Shown here piece after piece: positions 28,002-36,191 of a DNA stretch of 43,509 bases. The DNA comes from CAUZFZ01 sp963579025 (lineage in GTDB: Bacteria > Planctomycetota > Planctomycetia > Planctomycetales > Planctomycetaceae). The stretch's first letter is position 1. Each line of letters opens with the position of its first letter. The notes beneath the pieces were generated by a model. The model was not told the origin of the DNA. It made no database searches and worked only from the letters and a program-made list of their open reading frames with translations. A program made the translations under genes and the position numbers. Location of the stretch: contig CAUZFZ010000084.1 in NCBI GenBank assembly GCA_963579025.1, positions 1 through 43,509 of the forward strand, in the 5' to 3' direction.

Positions 28002-29942
28002 TCAGTTCTCAGCCACCGTGCCTGTCAACATGTCCTGACGATAGCCACGTCCCAGTTCGGTCAGATCACTGACACGAAGTATCTTTACCGGGGACTGGGT
28101 GGCATCGAGCACCGCTTCCAGCCGTGTGTATCCTCCGCCCTGCTCGAAGTAACCCACGACCTGAGCTCGATACACGCTGCCTTTGGCTGTCAGAAATCGA
28201 TCCAGGTCCACCATCGTGGGCAGATCGATAATACCCTGCGTCACCAGCCAGCCGGTGGTCGACCGAATACTGAGCTGGTCGTCAGAAACACCGCCGTCGG
28301 ACCCAATCATCGACGACGCTGCAATGGCGGACGCCATCTCTTCGGTCATTCCGGGAATCCCGAGCAGGACTTCAAAACGCGCCTGATTGACGTTGATTCG
28401 ACCCCGAATCGTGTCGTCTTCGAATGCTGTCAGCACATCGAACAGCAGCGGCAGATAAGACTGCATCGCCCCGAGGTCGTTCGCCCAGGGACTTTCAACA
28501 AGCTCTCCCGGAGTCGACTCGGTGCCTGCCTCGACGTCACCTTCCTGAGCCGGAATTTCGACGACCACGCCGATCAATTGGTACAACGACTTAATCTCAA
28601 CCTTCGCACCGCCCGACAGGTCCAGTCCACCTCGTGTGACCGAACCTTCCGGGGCACTTCCCAAAGCACTTCCGATCGCCGCTGCGGCGTCCAGAATACT
28701 GCCAGTAGAGGGCGGCGAATCCGAGTCTCTCGACGCGGCCCCATCACCACCAGAACCGCTGCTGCCAGTCGAGCTGGATCCGGAAGACGGAGTCGAATCA
28801 CCCCCGTCAGTTGCTCCATCCGTCGAACCATCATCGGGACTCTCGTCACCATCGGAATCCGCCGGCTGGCCGTACATTCGGTAAGCAACGACAAACCGTG
28901 CGACGTCCTCGTCGAATTCCTCAGCCAGCGTGTCATACAACTCAGTCAGCACACCATTGTTGACGAAGATTCGCTTCTCACCATCGCTGCGTTTGTTGAG
29001 TTCCTTGCTGTTGATGGTGAGGTACGCCGACCAGCCGACGTCGAGAATTCCATCCGCGTTGTCCAGCGGCAGACTGGCGTCGCCGTCGTTTTCGTTCGGG
29101 TCCAGCAGGCCGTTGCGGTTGGCGTCTTCACCGTGCAGCAACTCGGGGAACACACCAGCGACCTGAAGCAATTCGTCAATCGACTCCATCGGACCGTCCG
29201 CCGCGTAGTACGACGGCTGGAGGGATTCGTAATACTCACTCTCGGCTCCGAACTCCCGCGGTGTGGCGTTGTCGTCGACCCAGTCAAGGATCGCGTCCGC
29301 AGCGTCAGGCGTCATGTTCGGAATGAACATCAGCATGTCGCGTGTCTCGATCTCGCTGAGTTCAAGTTCTTCCGCCAGTAACGGAAGCTGATTGACATTC
29401 AGCCGCCCGGATTCGTCGATCAGACCGAACCGCACGTTCGTCGCCGTCGAATCGGATTCGACCGGTGCGACAATCGAAAAGTATCCGCGTCCTCGCGCGT
29501 TGTCTGAAGGACGCAGCATCGATGCCTGATAGCGCGGCGGGTTATGGTAAACGTTGTAGTCGGCTTCGGATTCGGGATAGCCGAGCACGGCGCAAACCTG
29601 CTCGATGCCCGAATACGCAAATCCCCGTGATTCCGCCTGACGGCCGAACATGGCCGTCGCCTCGGACTCGGAAAGCATGATTTCCGAAAACGTGTAGGCA
29701 CCAAGCGTCAGGACCGACACGACGACCAGCACCATGATCAACACGGTACCTCGACGGTCTGAATCAGACTCGTTCGACCACGGATCCGACTCGTTCCAAC
29801 GCTCCGCGTTGGAACGGCACGAGGGACGCTCTGCGTCCCGTGACCGAGTACGGGACGCGGAGCGTCCAACCGGGCGTCCCAACGCAGAGCGTTGGAACGA
29901 GTGGTGTCCCGAGCAGCAGTGAGTTTGATGTGTTGCGTGCAT
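28002..29942 (-). CDS. gspK: type II secretion minor pseudopilin GspK, with an extended leader
   Basis: GspK caps the tip of the pseudopilus. This 646-residue protein has the prepilin signature RRG then TVLIMVLVVVSVLTLGAYTF, with cleavage after G65. Position +5 is Met, not Glu; GspK is the pseudopilin that typically lacks Glu+5. The body contains the GspK-type segment LIDESGRLNVNQLP, then ILDWVDDNATP. It also carries ANRNGLLDPNE, an EF-like loop, and a long Ser/Gly/Asp linker before a second INVNQARFEVLLGIPGM. The leader is 65 residues instead of the usual ~6-30, because four hairpin repeats (29791-29900) lie inside it. There is no start codon between the repeats and the cleavage site that keeps the RRG signal. 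The ATG at 29942 lies one base after the gspJ stop. Confidence 0.87.
   Translation of the reverse strand: MHATHQTHCCSGHHSFQRSALGRPVGRSASRTRSRDAERPSCRSNAERWNESDPWSNESDSDRRGTVLIMVLVVVSVLTLGAYTFSEIMLSESEATAMFGRQAESRGFAYSGIEQVCAVLGYPESEADYNVYHNPPRYQASMLRPSDNARGRGYFSIVAPVESDSTATNVRFGLIDESGRLNVNQLPLLAEELELSEIETRDMLMFIPNMTPDAADAILDWVDDNATPREFGAESEYYESLQPSYYAADGPMESIDELLQVAGVFPELLHGEDANRNGLLDPNENDGDASLPLDNADGILDVGWSAYLTINSKELNKRSDGEKRIFVNNGVLTELYDTLAEEFDEDVARFVVAYRMYGQPADSDGDESPDDGSTDGATDGGDSTPSSGSSSTGSSGSGGDGAASRDSDSPPSTGSILDAAAAIGSALGSAPEGSVTRGGLDLSGGAKVEIKSLYQLIGVVVEIPAQEGDVEAGTESTPGELVESPWANDLGAMQSYLPLLFDVLTAFEDDTIRGRINVNQARFEVLLGIPGMTEEMASAIAASSMIGSDGGVSDDQLSIRSTTGWLVTQGIIDLPTMVDLDRFLTAKGSVYRAQVVGYFEQGGGYTRLEAVLDATQSPVKILRVSDLTELGRGYRQDMLTGTVAEN
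29791..29900. repeat. REP-like array of four hairpins inside the gspK leader
   Basis: Hairpins lie at 29792-29816 (CGTTCCAACGC, TCC loop), 29823-29839 (GGGACGC, TCT loop), 29852-29867 (GGGACGC, GGA loop) and 29875-29899 (AACGC, AGA loop). The last two are roughly the reverse complement of the first two, so the array is one large inverted repeat. The core CGC-TCC-GCG is shared with the elements at 25389 and 31882. It is translated as part of the GspK leader peptide. Confidence 0.85.
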
Positions 29943-29943
29943 G

Positions 29944-30849
29944 TTAGAACGACAACCCCTCAAACGGACCTGATGAAATCAGTGGAACGACAATGCGAAA
30001 CGTGTCCGTCGATTCCGCTGGGGTTCGAGCGAGTATCGAGTTTTCAGCGAATTCGGGTGCCCGGAAACTCAGACTGATCCCGATGGCGTTGGGCAGACGA
30101 CCCTCGAACGTGCTGTCCCATTCGCTCAGCCATTCGTACCCGTCATGAAACTCGAACGTGACAGACTCGACTTCTTCGGCCAGCAAGCGGGCCTGCGATG
30201 CGAGTTGCAATGGATCGGACGATTCATCGCTGAGGCTCAGTGAAGACTGGTCACCGTCCATTCGCACCAGCCCCTGTTGAGGACCTTCGGTACCGGCCAG
30301 TTGCCCCTGTGCCATCTGTGCAAGGACGCCTCCACCGTCGGCCATCAGATAGGCCACCGATTTCAGGTCGCTCCTCGACAGCGGACTGGTCAACGTGCTG
30401 GTACCGAACCGCTCGCGATAGGGGCGGGTTATGTGCAGAACCAGAGTCGTACTGTCGCCGTAGACGCCACTGCTGGCACCGAAAAAGGCAAGCCCCGGAT
30501 CCGCGAATTGAAGTGGCTCGGGAGGAGGGTCCTCTTTTTCTTCGTCAGGGTCCGGGTCAGCGTAGATGTCCTCGACGCGGAAGTGCACGGATCGAATTTC
30601 GGCACTCATTTGCGTCAGCAACGCTCGTGCAACCTGAGCCCGTTCAACCTCGATCTGCCCCAATGTTGAAAATCGCCAGTGCAGTTCCATGGCCGCGTAA
30701 AGTGCGCTGAGCAGTATCACCGTCAGGCCGAGAGCGAGGACAAGTTCCAGCAGGGTGAACCCACGGCGACGCTGCCCGCCAGCGGGATGACACACCACTG
30801 TCTCGATCACCACGGGATCGGGCGCTGGCTTCACGGAAAATCGCTTCAT
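29944..30849 (-). CDS. gspJ: type II secretion minor pseudopilin GspJ
   Basis: A 301-residue pseudopilin. The leader ends in RRRG (G30) followed by FTLLELVLALGLTVILLSAL, with Glu at +5, so it should be cleaved and N-methylated by the prepilin peptidase. No peptidase gene is in the window. The mature part has the hydrophobic N-terminal helix, then VERAQVARALLTQMSAEIRSV and a strand-rich globular domain with an acidic, Pro-rich insert (DPDPDEEKEDPPPEP). Its ATG overlaps the gspI stop by four bases (ATGA), indicating translational coupling. It lies between gspI and gspK in the standard order. Confidence 0.88.
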   Translation of the reverse strand: MKRFSVKPAPDPVVIETVVCHPAGGQRRRGFTLLELVLALGLTVILLSALYAAMELHWRFSTLGQIEVERAQVARALLTQMSAEIRSVHFRVEDIYADPDPDEEKEDPPPEPLQFADPGLAFFGASSGVYGDSTTLVLHITRPYRERFGTSTLTSPLSRSDLKSVAYLMADGGGVLAQMAQGQLAGTEGPQQGLVRMDGDQSSLSLSDESSDPLQLASQARLLAEEVESVTFEFHDGYEWLSEWDSTFEGRLPNAIGISLSFRAPEFAENSILARTPAESTDTFRIVVPLISSGPFEGLSF

Positions 30850-31298
30850 GATTCTTCCTCCAACTCATCAGTGGGAGGCGGTTCGAAGACGACCGGGTCG
30901 CGGATCAGTTGAGTCATTGAGAAGGTCGTGGCCGACATCTCCGCCCCGGCGTCGTGGCGAACGGAGACATTCAACTGCAGCAGGTCGGCATGTGGCCCCG
31001 GCGTCGTCAACAGCGTCCAGGTCCAGTTGGGGTCATGGTCGAACGCCAGGTCAGTGACGTCCTCAAGCGGCTCGACGGCTGACGTCAGTTCCGCCAGTTT
31101 CGACTCGCAGCGTAACACGGCCTGTGTCTGCATTCGCGCCTGTACCGCGGCCCTCATTCCCGTGGACGAAAGCTGGCTGAGCGCCAGAAAGGCGCCAAGA
31201 AAGATGGACAGCGACAGCACAACTTCAAACAACGAGATCCCGCGACGACGCTGCCGTCTGATCCTCTCGCCATCAGGTGATCGAAGGTTCGTGTGCAT
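30846..31298 (-). CDS. gspI: type II secretion minor pseudopilin GspI
   Basis: A 150-residue pseudopilin. The leader (MHTNLRSPDG, then ERIRRQRRRG, G20) is followed by ISLFEVVLSLSIFLGAFLAL with Glu at +5. The mature domain has a long helix (GMRAAVQARMQTQAVLRCES) and a short strand-rich end, as expected for GspI. The longer open frame to 31451 is not used; the ATG at 31298 lies 8 bases after the gspH stop. The gene order G-H-I-J-K supports the assignment within the minor pseudopilins. Confidence 0.83.
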   Translation of the reverse strand: MHTNLRSPDGERIRRQRRRGISLFEVVLSLSIFLGAFLALSQLSSTGMRAAVQARMQTQAVLRCESKLAELTSAVEPLEDVTDLAFDHDPNWTWTLLTTPGPHADLLQLNVSVRHDAGAEMSATTFSMTQLIRDPVVFEPPPTDELEEES

Positions 31299-31306
31299 AC
31301 CACGTG

Positions 31307-31963
31307 TCACAGTGTGCTTTGTTTCGAGACGCGGACCGCCCCCGTCAGGTCGCGAACCGAAACCCGCCGGACGCCGCCGTATTGATCCGTCAATTCGAAC
31401 TCGACCGCGTCGGCCGTTCCGTCCGAGTAAAAGTAGACAGGTTCCGACCAACTCGCCTGCATCAGTTCGGCGGCGTTTGGGAGCCCGGAAAACAGTTCCG
31501 GGGAAATCACGGCACTGCCCGGCGATGTACCCATCGTCTGTCCGGACGATTCCTGTGAAAACCTGATTCCCTCGGGCAGAGTGCCCGATATCCGGCCCGA
31601 TTTTGCGACTTCTATTTGCTGCCCGTCGTCCGCGACTGTGGTCGGCACACGCACGAACAATGTTCCACCAGGTTCGAACCGGAACTCCCAGGTCTCGTCG
31701 CGATCCAGCGACTGAATCCGCGAGCCAGCCAGCAACGATCGTACGCCTTCAGCCGCTTCTCCCAGGCGGTTGTCACGCCAGGTGTTGATTAATGGTGACG
31801 CCCCGACCGCTGCCAGGATCGTGAGCACCGTGAGTGCCAGCAGAACTTCCAGAAGCGTGTAGCCGTCAGTCCTGTACGCCCGGGACACGAAGCGTCCACA
31901 GGAGCGATCCCACGCGGAGTGCGCGATCGGATTTGCGTGCAGCGGGTGACGATTACGACGCAT
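31307..31963 (-). CDS. gspH: type II secretion minor pseudopilin GspH, with a long leader
   Basis: A 218-residue pseudopilin. After a 34-residue leader ending RTDG, the mature start is YTLLEVLLALTVLTILAAVG with Glu at +5. The domain contains NTWRDNRLGEAAEGVRSLL and AGSRIQSLDRDETWEF, the GspH-type start of the globular part. The leader region carries a decayed copy of the hairpin repeat also found in gspK (31882-31928). The ATG at 31963 lies 4 bases after the gspG stop, so coupling is likely. Confidence 0.82.
   Translation of the reverse strand: MRRNRHPLHANPIAHSAWDRSCGRFVSRAYRTDGYTLLEVLLALTVLTILAAVGASPLINTWRDNRLGEAAEGVRSLLAGSRIQSLDRDETWEFRFEPGGTLFVRVPTTVADDGQQIEVAKSGRISGTLPEGIRFSQESSGQTMGTSPGSAVISPELFSGLPNAAELMQASWSEPVYFYSDGTADAVEFELTDQYGGVRRVSVRDLTGAVRVSKQSTL
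31882..31928. repeat. degenerate REP-like hairpins inside the gspH leader
   Basis: GGGACACGAAGCGTCC (31882-31897) differs in three bases from the GGGACGCGGAGCGTCC hairpin in gspK. GATCCCACGCGGAGTGCG and the bases to 31928 form a second, imperfect hairpin with the GGA-type centre. It looks like an older insertion of the same element. Confidence 0.6.
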
Positions 31964-31967
31964 CAGA

Positions 31968-32423
31968 TTACAGATCCTGATTCCAGTTAGTGACGTCGTC
32001 TTCCGTGCCATCCTGCTGGTCTGGGCCGACTGACCAGATTGCCGGCTTGTCGAGTAATCCCTGTCGATTTCCACTTGGTGGATACTCGTACGACAACGGA
32101 TTGCCCCAGGCGTCTTTCGGAACTTCGGCGAGATAAGCGGGCAGCTGACGACCGGTCTTGTCAGTGCCGGGCAGGATCAGCGTTTCGACCACCGTCTCGC
32201 TGTCGCCCGACGGGTACACGCCGTCATGATCAACCGCGTACCGCTGGAGATGGTTCTCGAAGTCGCGGATGTGAATGCGGGTCGCATCGACATTCGCTTT
32301 CTGCTGAGTGCCCAGCAATTGGGGAACGGCAAACGCCGCAATGACTCCGATGATGGCCAGTACGAGTAGCACTTCCAGCAGCGTAAAACCGCGGCGTAGC
32401 TGCTTCCTGCGTTCAATTCTCAT
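31968..32423 (-). CDS. gspG: type II secretion major pseudopilin GspG
   Basis: A 151-residue major pseudopilin, the main subunit of the periplasmic pseudopilus. The leader is short and basic (MRIERRKQLRRG, G12), followed by FTLLEVLLVLAIIGVIAAFA with Glu at +5. The mature domain shows the GspG pattern: FENHLQRYAVDHDGVYPS, LPAYLAEVPKDAWGNPLSYE and a C-terminal SVGPDQQDGTEDDVTNW loop of the calcium-binding type. AAGGAG lies 8 bases before the ATG. It is the first gene of the tight G-H-I-J-K block. Confidence 0.93.
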   Translation of the reverse strand: MRIERRKQLRRGFTLLEVLLVLAIIGVIAAFAVPQLLGTQQKANVDATRIHIRDFENHLQRYAVDHDGVYPSGDSETVVETLILPGTDKTGRQLPAYLAEVPKDAWGNPLSYEYPPSGNRQGLLDKPAIWSVGPDQQDGTEDDVTNWNQDL

Positions 32424-32498
32424 GTGAATAGTCTCCTTGGCGGGATAATTCGGCGGGGCCGTTGGTGGGTGAAGCTGCGTTTCGGTCTCGCGTCTGTG

Positions 32499-32699
32499 GT
32501 CCACGAAAAACACGAAACTCACGAAAACTCAGTGACAGCGGCGTGCTAGAGCTCTTTCAGGATTCGTTTCCAGGAGCTGTGAGCCGTAGGCGCTAGCCTC
32601 GGGCCCGAGGCTAGCGCCTACGGCTCACGGAAGGGCAATTCTAAAAATGCTCCAGCCACCTTTTCTATTTTCGTGACATTCGTGTCTTTCGTGGATGTC
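32499..32699. repeat. nested inverted repeats around a perfect 50-bp palindrome
   Basis: Between gspF and gspG. An outer pair, TCCACGAAAAACACGAA (from 32500) and its imperfect inverse ending about 32699 (TTCGTGTCTTTCGTGGA), encloses a perfect 50-base palindrome at 32579-32628. Each arm of the palindrome starts GTGAGCCGTAGGCGC and the centre is CGGGCCCG. The DNA or RNA could fold into a very stable hairpin within the operon. Confidence 0.88.
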
Positions 32700-32701
32700 C
32701 A

Positions 32702-33910
32702 CTAAAGAACGGACGAGCTTTGCAGGACCGGCAACAGCAGGCCCAGCATTACAAACAGGATCAAAATGGCCATCACCAGCAGCATGGCTGGTTCCAGCAG
32801 TCGGACGAACAGTTCCAGGTACCGGTATGTCCGACGCTCCATACTGTCGGCGATGTTGACGAGAACTTCTTCAAGGTTATTTGCCTCCTCGGCCACAGCG
32901 ATCATCTCGACGGTCTCTTCAGGAAACTGCTGACTGTCTCGCAACGGCTCGGACAGCGATTTTCCGGCCGAGATGTTGTCACTGGCCGATGCGATTGCAT
33001 TACCCAGCACCCGGTTTCCAGTCGCGTCTTTGGCGATACGCAGTGAATTGAGAATCGGAACACCGTTGTGCAGCAGCGTTCCAAGAATGCGACAGAAGCG
33101 GGCAATGGCAAGACTGCGATAAATGCTTCCGGCTCCGGGAATGACCAGCCGCGCCTGATCGACCACCAACCGGCCCTCTTCGCTGCGCGCGTACTGAGCG
33201 AACGTGATTCCGCCCACAATCATGCCGGCGACAATCCACAACCCGTACTGGCCCAGCGTGTCGCTGATGCCAACAACGGCGGTCGTCGCCCACGGCAAAG
33301 AGCCTCGTGATTCCAGCCGTTGAAACACCGGCTCAAACTTCGGCACGAACCAGACCATCATTGCGGTAAGTACCAGTGAGCCGATAATGACCAGGAATGC
33401 CGGATAGGCCGTCGCACCGATCACGCGACCCTTCAGGTCTTCCTGATGATCGGTGAAGTCTGCAATCCGACGGAGTACGTCTTCGAGGAAACTTCCCTCT
33501 TCACCGGCCCGCACCATGCTGACTGCCAGCTCGTTGAACACGTGCGACTGTTGTCGCATGGCTTCCGCCAGACGTGTGCCTTCTGCCACGTCATCCCGAA
33601 TTTCCTGCAGCACCAGTTTCAACGACTGGTTGCGTGACTGACGCCCCAGCAACTCGAGAGACCGGAGCAACGGCACGCCGGACCGCAGTAAGTCGCTGAG
33701 CTGTGAATAGAACACGGCCAGGTCGCGTGCCTTCACACCGCGTCCACGATAGCGCTGCTGCGACTTCGCGGAGTCGGCCAGCTCGATCCGAATCGGAAAC
33801 AGATCGCGCGTTGACAGCGTCGAGACGACCTCATTCTGGCTCGTCGCCGTCAGCAGGCCAGAGACCTCCTGACCGCTCATCGCTTTGGCCACGTACTGGA
33901 ATTCAGGCAT
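32702..33910 (-). CDS. gspF: type II secretion inner-membrane platform protein GspF
   Basis: A 402-residue polytopic membrane protein that forms the platform on which the pseudopilus is built, next to the GspE motor. It begins MPEFQYVAKAMSGQEVSG, typical of GspF/PilC. Two homologous cytoplasmic domains are seen: FYSQLSDLLRSGVPLLRSLE and FCRILGTLLHNGVPILNSLR. Each is followed by membrane helices (AYPAFLVIIGSLVLTAMMVW, the LWIVAGMIVGGITFA region, and LEPAMLLVMAILILFVMLGL). Length and layout are normal for the family. No strong ribosome-binding site is visible before the ATG. Confidence 0.93.
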   Translation of the reverse strand: MPEFQYVAKAMSGQEVSGLLTATSQNEVVSTLSTRDLFPIRIELADSAKSQQRYRGRGVKARDLAVFYSQLSDLLRSGVPLLRSLELLGRQSRNQSLKLVLQEIRDDVAEGTRLAEAMRQQSHVFNELAVSMVRAGEEGSFLEDVLRRIADFTDHQEDLKGRVIGATAYPAFLVIIGSLVLTAMMVWFVPKFEPVFQRLESRGSLPWATTAVVGISDTLGQYGLWIVAGMIVGGITFAQYARSEEGRLVVDQARLVIPGAGSIYRSLAIARFCRILGTLLHNGVPILNSLRIAKDATGNRVLGNAIASASDNISAGKSLSEPLRDSQQFPEETVEMIAVAEEANNLEEVLVNIADSMERRTYRYLELFVRLLEPAMLLVMAILILFVMLGLLLPVLQSSSVL

Positions 33911-34028
33911 CGGAAAGACGGTTCAAAGTGAAAGGATGAAACAGCAATCGGGAGAAGGCGAAGCGGTTCGTCTATTATCAGTCGAATCCTGCGCAGGATG
34001 GTCAGAGTTTCTCAGCGTGTCAGACATT

Positions 34029-34102
34029 GCAAAATAAAAAGTGCAAAATGCAAAGCTCAAATTGACTTGGCTTCAATTTGCATTTTGCACTTTTCATTTT
34101 GC
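34029..34102. repeat. AT-rich inverted repeat between gspE and gspF
   Basis: Two 26-base arms, 34029-34054 and 34077-34102, match as inverted copies with one mismatch. They are built on AAAGTGCAAAATGCAAA. The composition is far more AT-rich than the flanking genes, suggesting a mobile miniature repeat. Confidence 0.8.
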
Positions 34103-34128
34103 ACTGAATCACGACCTGTCTTCGTTCG

Positions 34129-35811
34129 TCAAACAATGTCTCCCTTGGTCACTCGCAGGACATCATCCACGCTGGTGACGCCCTTCATCGCATGTATCCA
34201 TCCACAATTTCGGAGCGTCAGCATGCCCTGCTCGATGCCGTACTTGCGGATGCGTGTCGCACTCAGACGGTTGACGCACATTTCCCGGACCTCGTCATCC
34301 GCGATCAGCAACTCGTAAACGCCGATGCGGCCGGAATATCCAGTATCGCGACATTCGCGACATCCGATCGCTCGCCACAGCTGTTCGACATCCCGGTTTG
34401 GAAAATCCTTTGGCAGGTCGTTCGGGTCTGGTCGGTAAGACTCGCGACAATGCTGGCACAGTCGACGCACCAGCCGCTGAGCCATCACGCCTTCGATCGT
34501 GCTCGATACCAGGTAGGGCTCGACGCCCATGTCGACGAGCCGCGTGAATGCGCTGGCCGCGTCGTTTGTATGCAGAGTGCTGAAGACGAGGTGACCAGTC
34601 AGTGACGACTGAATCGCCGCCTCGGCGGTTTCATAGTCGCGAATTTCACCAATCAGGATGACGTCCGGGTCGTGTCGCAGAATGGACCGCAATCCGTGCG
34701 CGAACGTCAGGCCAATCCGACTGTGGACCTGAATCTGTCCGATGCCATCGAGCTGATACTCGACCGGGTCTTCGACTGTGATGATCTTCGTCGTGGGATT
34801 TCGAATTTCACTCAGGGCGCTGTAGAGCGTGGTCGACTTACCGCTACCGGTCGGGCCCGTAACCAGAACGATCCCGTGCGGAAATCTGATCATGCGGCCG
34901 AATGGATCATGTATCTCATCGGGCATCCCCATGCTGTGCAGATCGAACAGCATCCGGCCCTTGTCCAGGATACGCAGCACAACGCCTTCGCCGTACAGCA
35001 TCGGAATGATCGACACTCGCACGTCGATATCGCGACCGGCGACGCGCAGTTCGATGCGCCCATCCTGTGGCAGCCGTTTCTCGGCGATGTTCAGCCGGGA
35101 CATGATCTTCAGACGCGTGACGATCGCGGCGTAGAACTGATTGACCTCCGGCGGCATCGGTTGCACACGCAGCAGTCCATCGACGCGGTAGCGGATGGAC
35201 AAACCGCGTTCACCCGGTTCAATGTGGACGTCACTGGCCTGCTGTTCGAGCGCTTCGAGCAGCAGTTCATTCACGAGCCGAATCACGGATGCGTGCTGAG
35301 CCATGTCGGCCAGCTCGCCGTCGGCCCGGGACGCCTCGGCCATATAGTCGTCGTCCTCGTCCGTCTTCTGCTGGACGAGTTCGTTAATCGTGTCGCCGCC
35401 GACGCCAAGGTTCTGCTTGATGAGCTGCACGACGTCGTCGTGTCGTGCCAGTACCGGGTCAAGCCTCAGTCCGCTGACCGCGCCAAGTTCGTCGAGCGCT
35501 TCAAGATCAAACGGGTCGCTGGTGGCGACTTCCACACGACCATTGTCGCGGCGCAAGGGCAACAGTGAGTGGCGGTAGATGGTCGATGTCGGAAACTGGC
35601 TGAGCAGGTCGCGATCGACACTGAAGTTCTTCAGTTCAACGAACTTCATCCCCAGTTCGTCTGCCAGCGCGCGCAGAGTTTCTTCTTCGGTCAGGAGCCC
35701 CATGTCGATGACGGCCTGATCGAAACGCTTACCGTTGCACTGCTGCCGGACCTGATCACCCTGCACCGCAGTCAGCAGCCCGCGCCGAATGAGAATGTCT
35801 CCGATTTCCAT
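34129..35811 (-). CDS. gspE: type II secretion traffic ATPase GspE
   Basis: The cytoplasmic ATPase that powers pseudopilus assembly; 560 residues. The N-terminal GspE/MshEN-type domain (about 1-150) is followed by the ATPase core: Walker A GPTGSGKST (319-327, K325), the Asp box ITVEDPVEYQLDG, Walker B DVILIGEIRD (383-392, E389), and the His box LVFSTLHTNDAA. The tetra-cysteine zinc domain is present (C451, C454, C483, C486). All catalytic motifs are intact. It is upstream of gspF in the minus-strand operon, separated by 218 bases that include the AT-rich repeat. Confidence 0.96.
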   Translation of the reverse strand: MEIGDILIRRGLLTAVQGDQVRQQCNGKRFDQAVIDMGLLTEEETLRALADELGMKFVELKNFSVDRDLLSQFPTSTIYRHSLLPLRRDNGRVEVATSDPFDLEALDELGAVSGLRLDPVLARHDDVVQLIKQNLGVGGDTINELVQQKTDEDDDYMAEASRADGELADMAQHASVIRLVNELLLEALEQQASDVHIEPGERGLSIRYRVDGLLRVQPMPPEVNQFYAAIVTRLKIMSRLNIAEKRLPQDGRIELRVAGRDIDVRVSIIPMLYGEGVVLRILDKGRMLFDLHSMGMPDEIHDPFGRMIRFPHGIVLVTGPTGSGKSTTLYSALSEIRNPTTKIITVEDPVEYQLDGIGQIQVHSRIGLTFAHGLRSILRHDPDVILIGEIRDYETAEAAIQSSLTGHLVFSTLHTNDAASAFTRLVDMGVEPYLVSSTIEGVMAQRLVRRLCQHCRESYRPDPNDLPKDFPNRDVEQLWRAIGCRECRDTGYSGRIGVYELLIADDEVREMCVNRLSATRIRKYGIEQGMLTLRNCGWIHAMKGVTSVDDVLRVTKGDIV

Positions 35812-36191
35812 TGATGAGCCTGTCCTGCTCCTGTCAGCGTATCAGAGCCGATACGCAGATTGTTTACTGTTTCCCGTAACACTCACCCGACGTCTGCACT
35901 CGGGAGGATGTGTTCTTTCCGGGACCGAAATGGCTATTTTAAGGTGGCACTGGCGGCATCGCACGTGGGGCATGCGTCCCGTCGGTCAAACCAACGGGAT
36001 TCTGCCGCCAGTGCCGCTCGATTGTCGGACGAACCGCCGGAATCCCTCAGCCTTACGTATTCCGAGCACCACTAACTAACCGAATACCTTTACTCAGCGG
36101 CCACATTTCCTGACGCAGCCGATTCCCTGGACAAGTCTGGCCGCCACTAATGGGCTTGTGGACTACGTCAAGCGCCGCAGCTTCTGAACGT
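35812..36191. other. intergenic between gspD-like gene and gspE
   Basis: 380 bases with no gene. It contains a large imperfect hairpin (35946-36015) and probably a promoter for gspE. The size of the gap leaves it open whether the gspD-like gene is cotranscribed with gspE. Confidence 0.55.
35946..36015. repeat. long hairpin element, GGCACTGGCGGCA arms
   Basis: Perfect 13-base arms GGCACTGGCGGCA (35946-35958) and TGCCGCCAGTGCC (36003-36015) enclose a second inner stem (TCCCGTCGG with CCAACGGGA, one mismatch). It lies in the gap between the gspD-like gene and gspE. It has no T-run on either side. Confidence 0.75.

Noticed and set aside
29791..29900. CRISPR-like array
   Set aside because: The units are self-complementary hairpins of differing arms with no constant spacing and no spacers; no cas genes are present.
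34672..35568. Plus-strand open frame of 298 codons inside gspE
   Set aside because: Antisense shadow of gspE, whose catalytic motifs are all intact.
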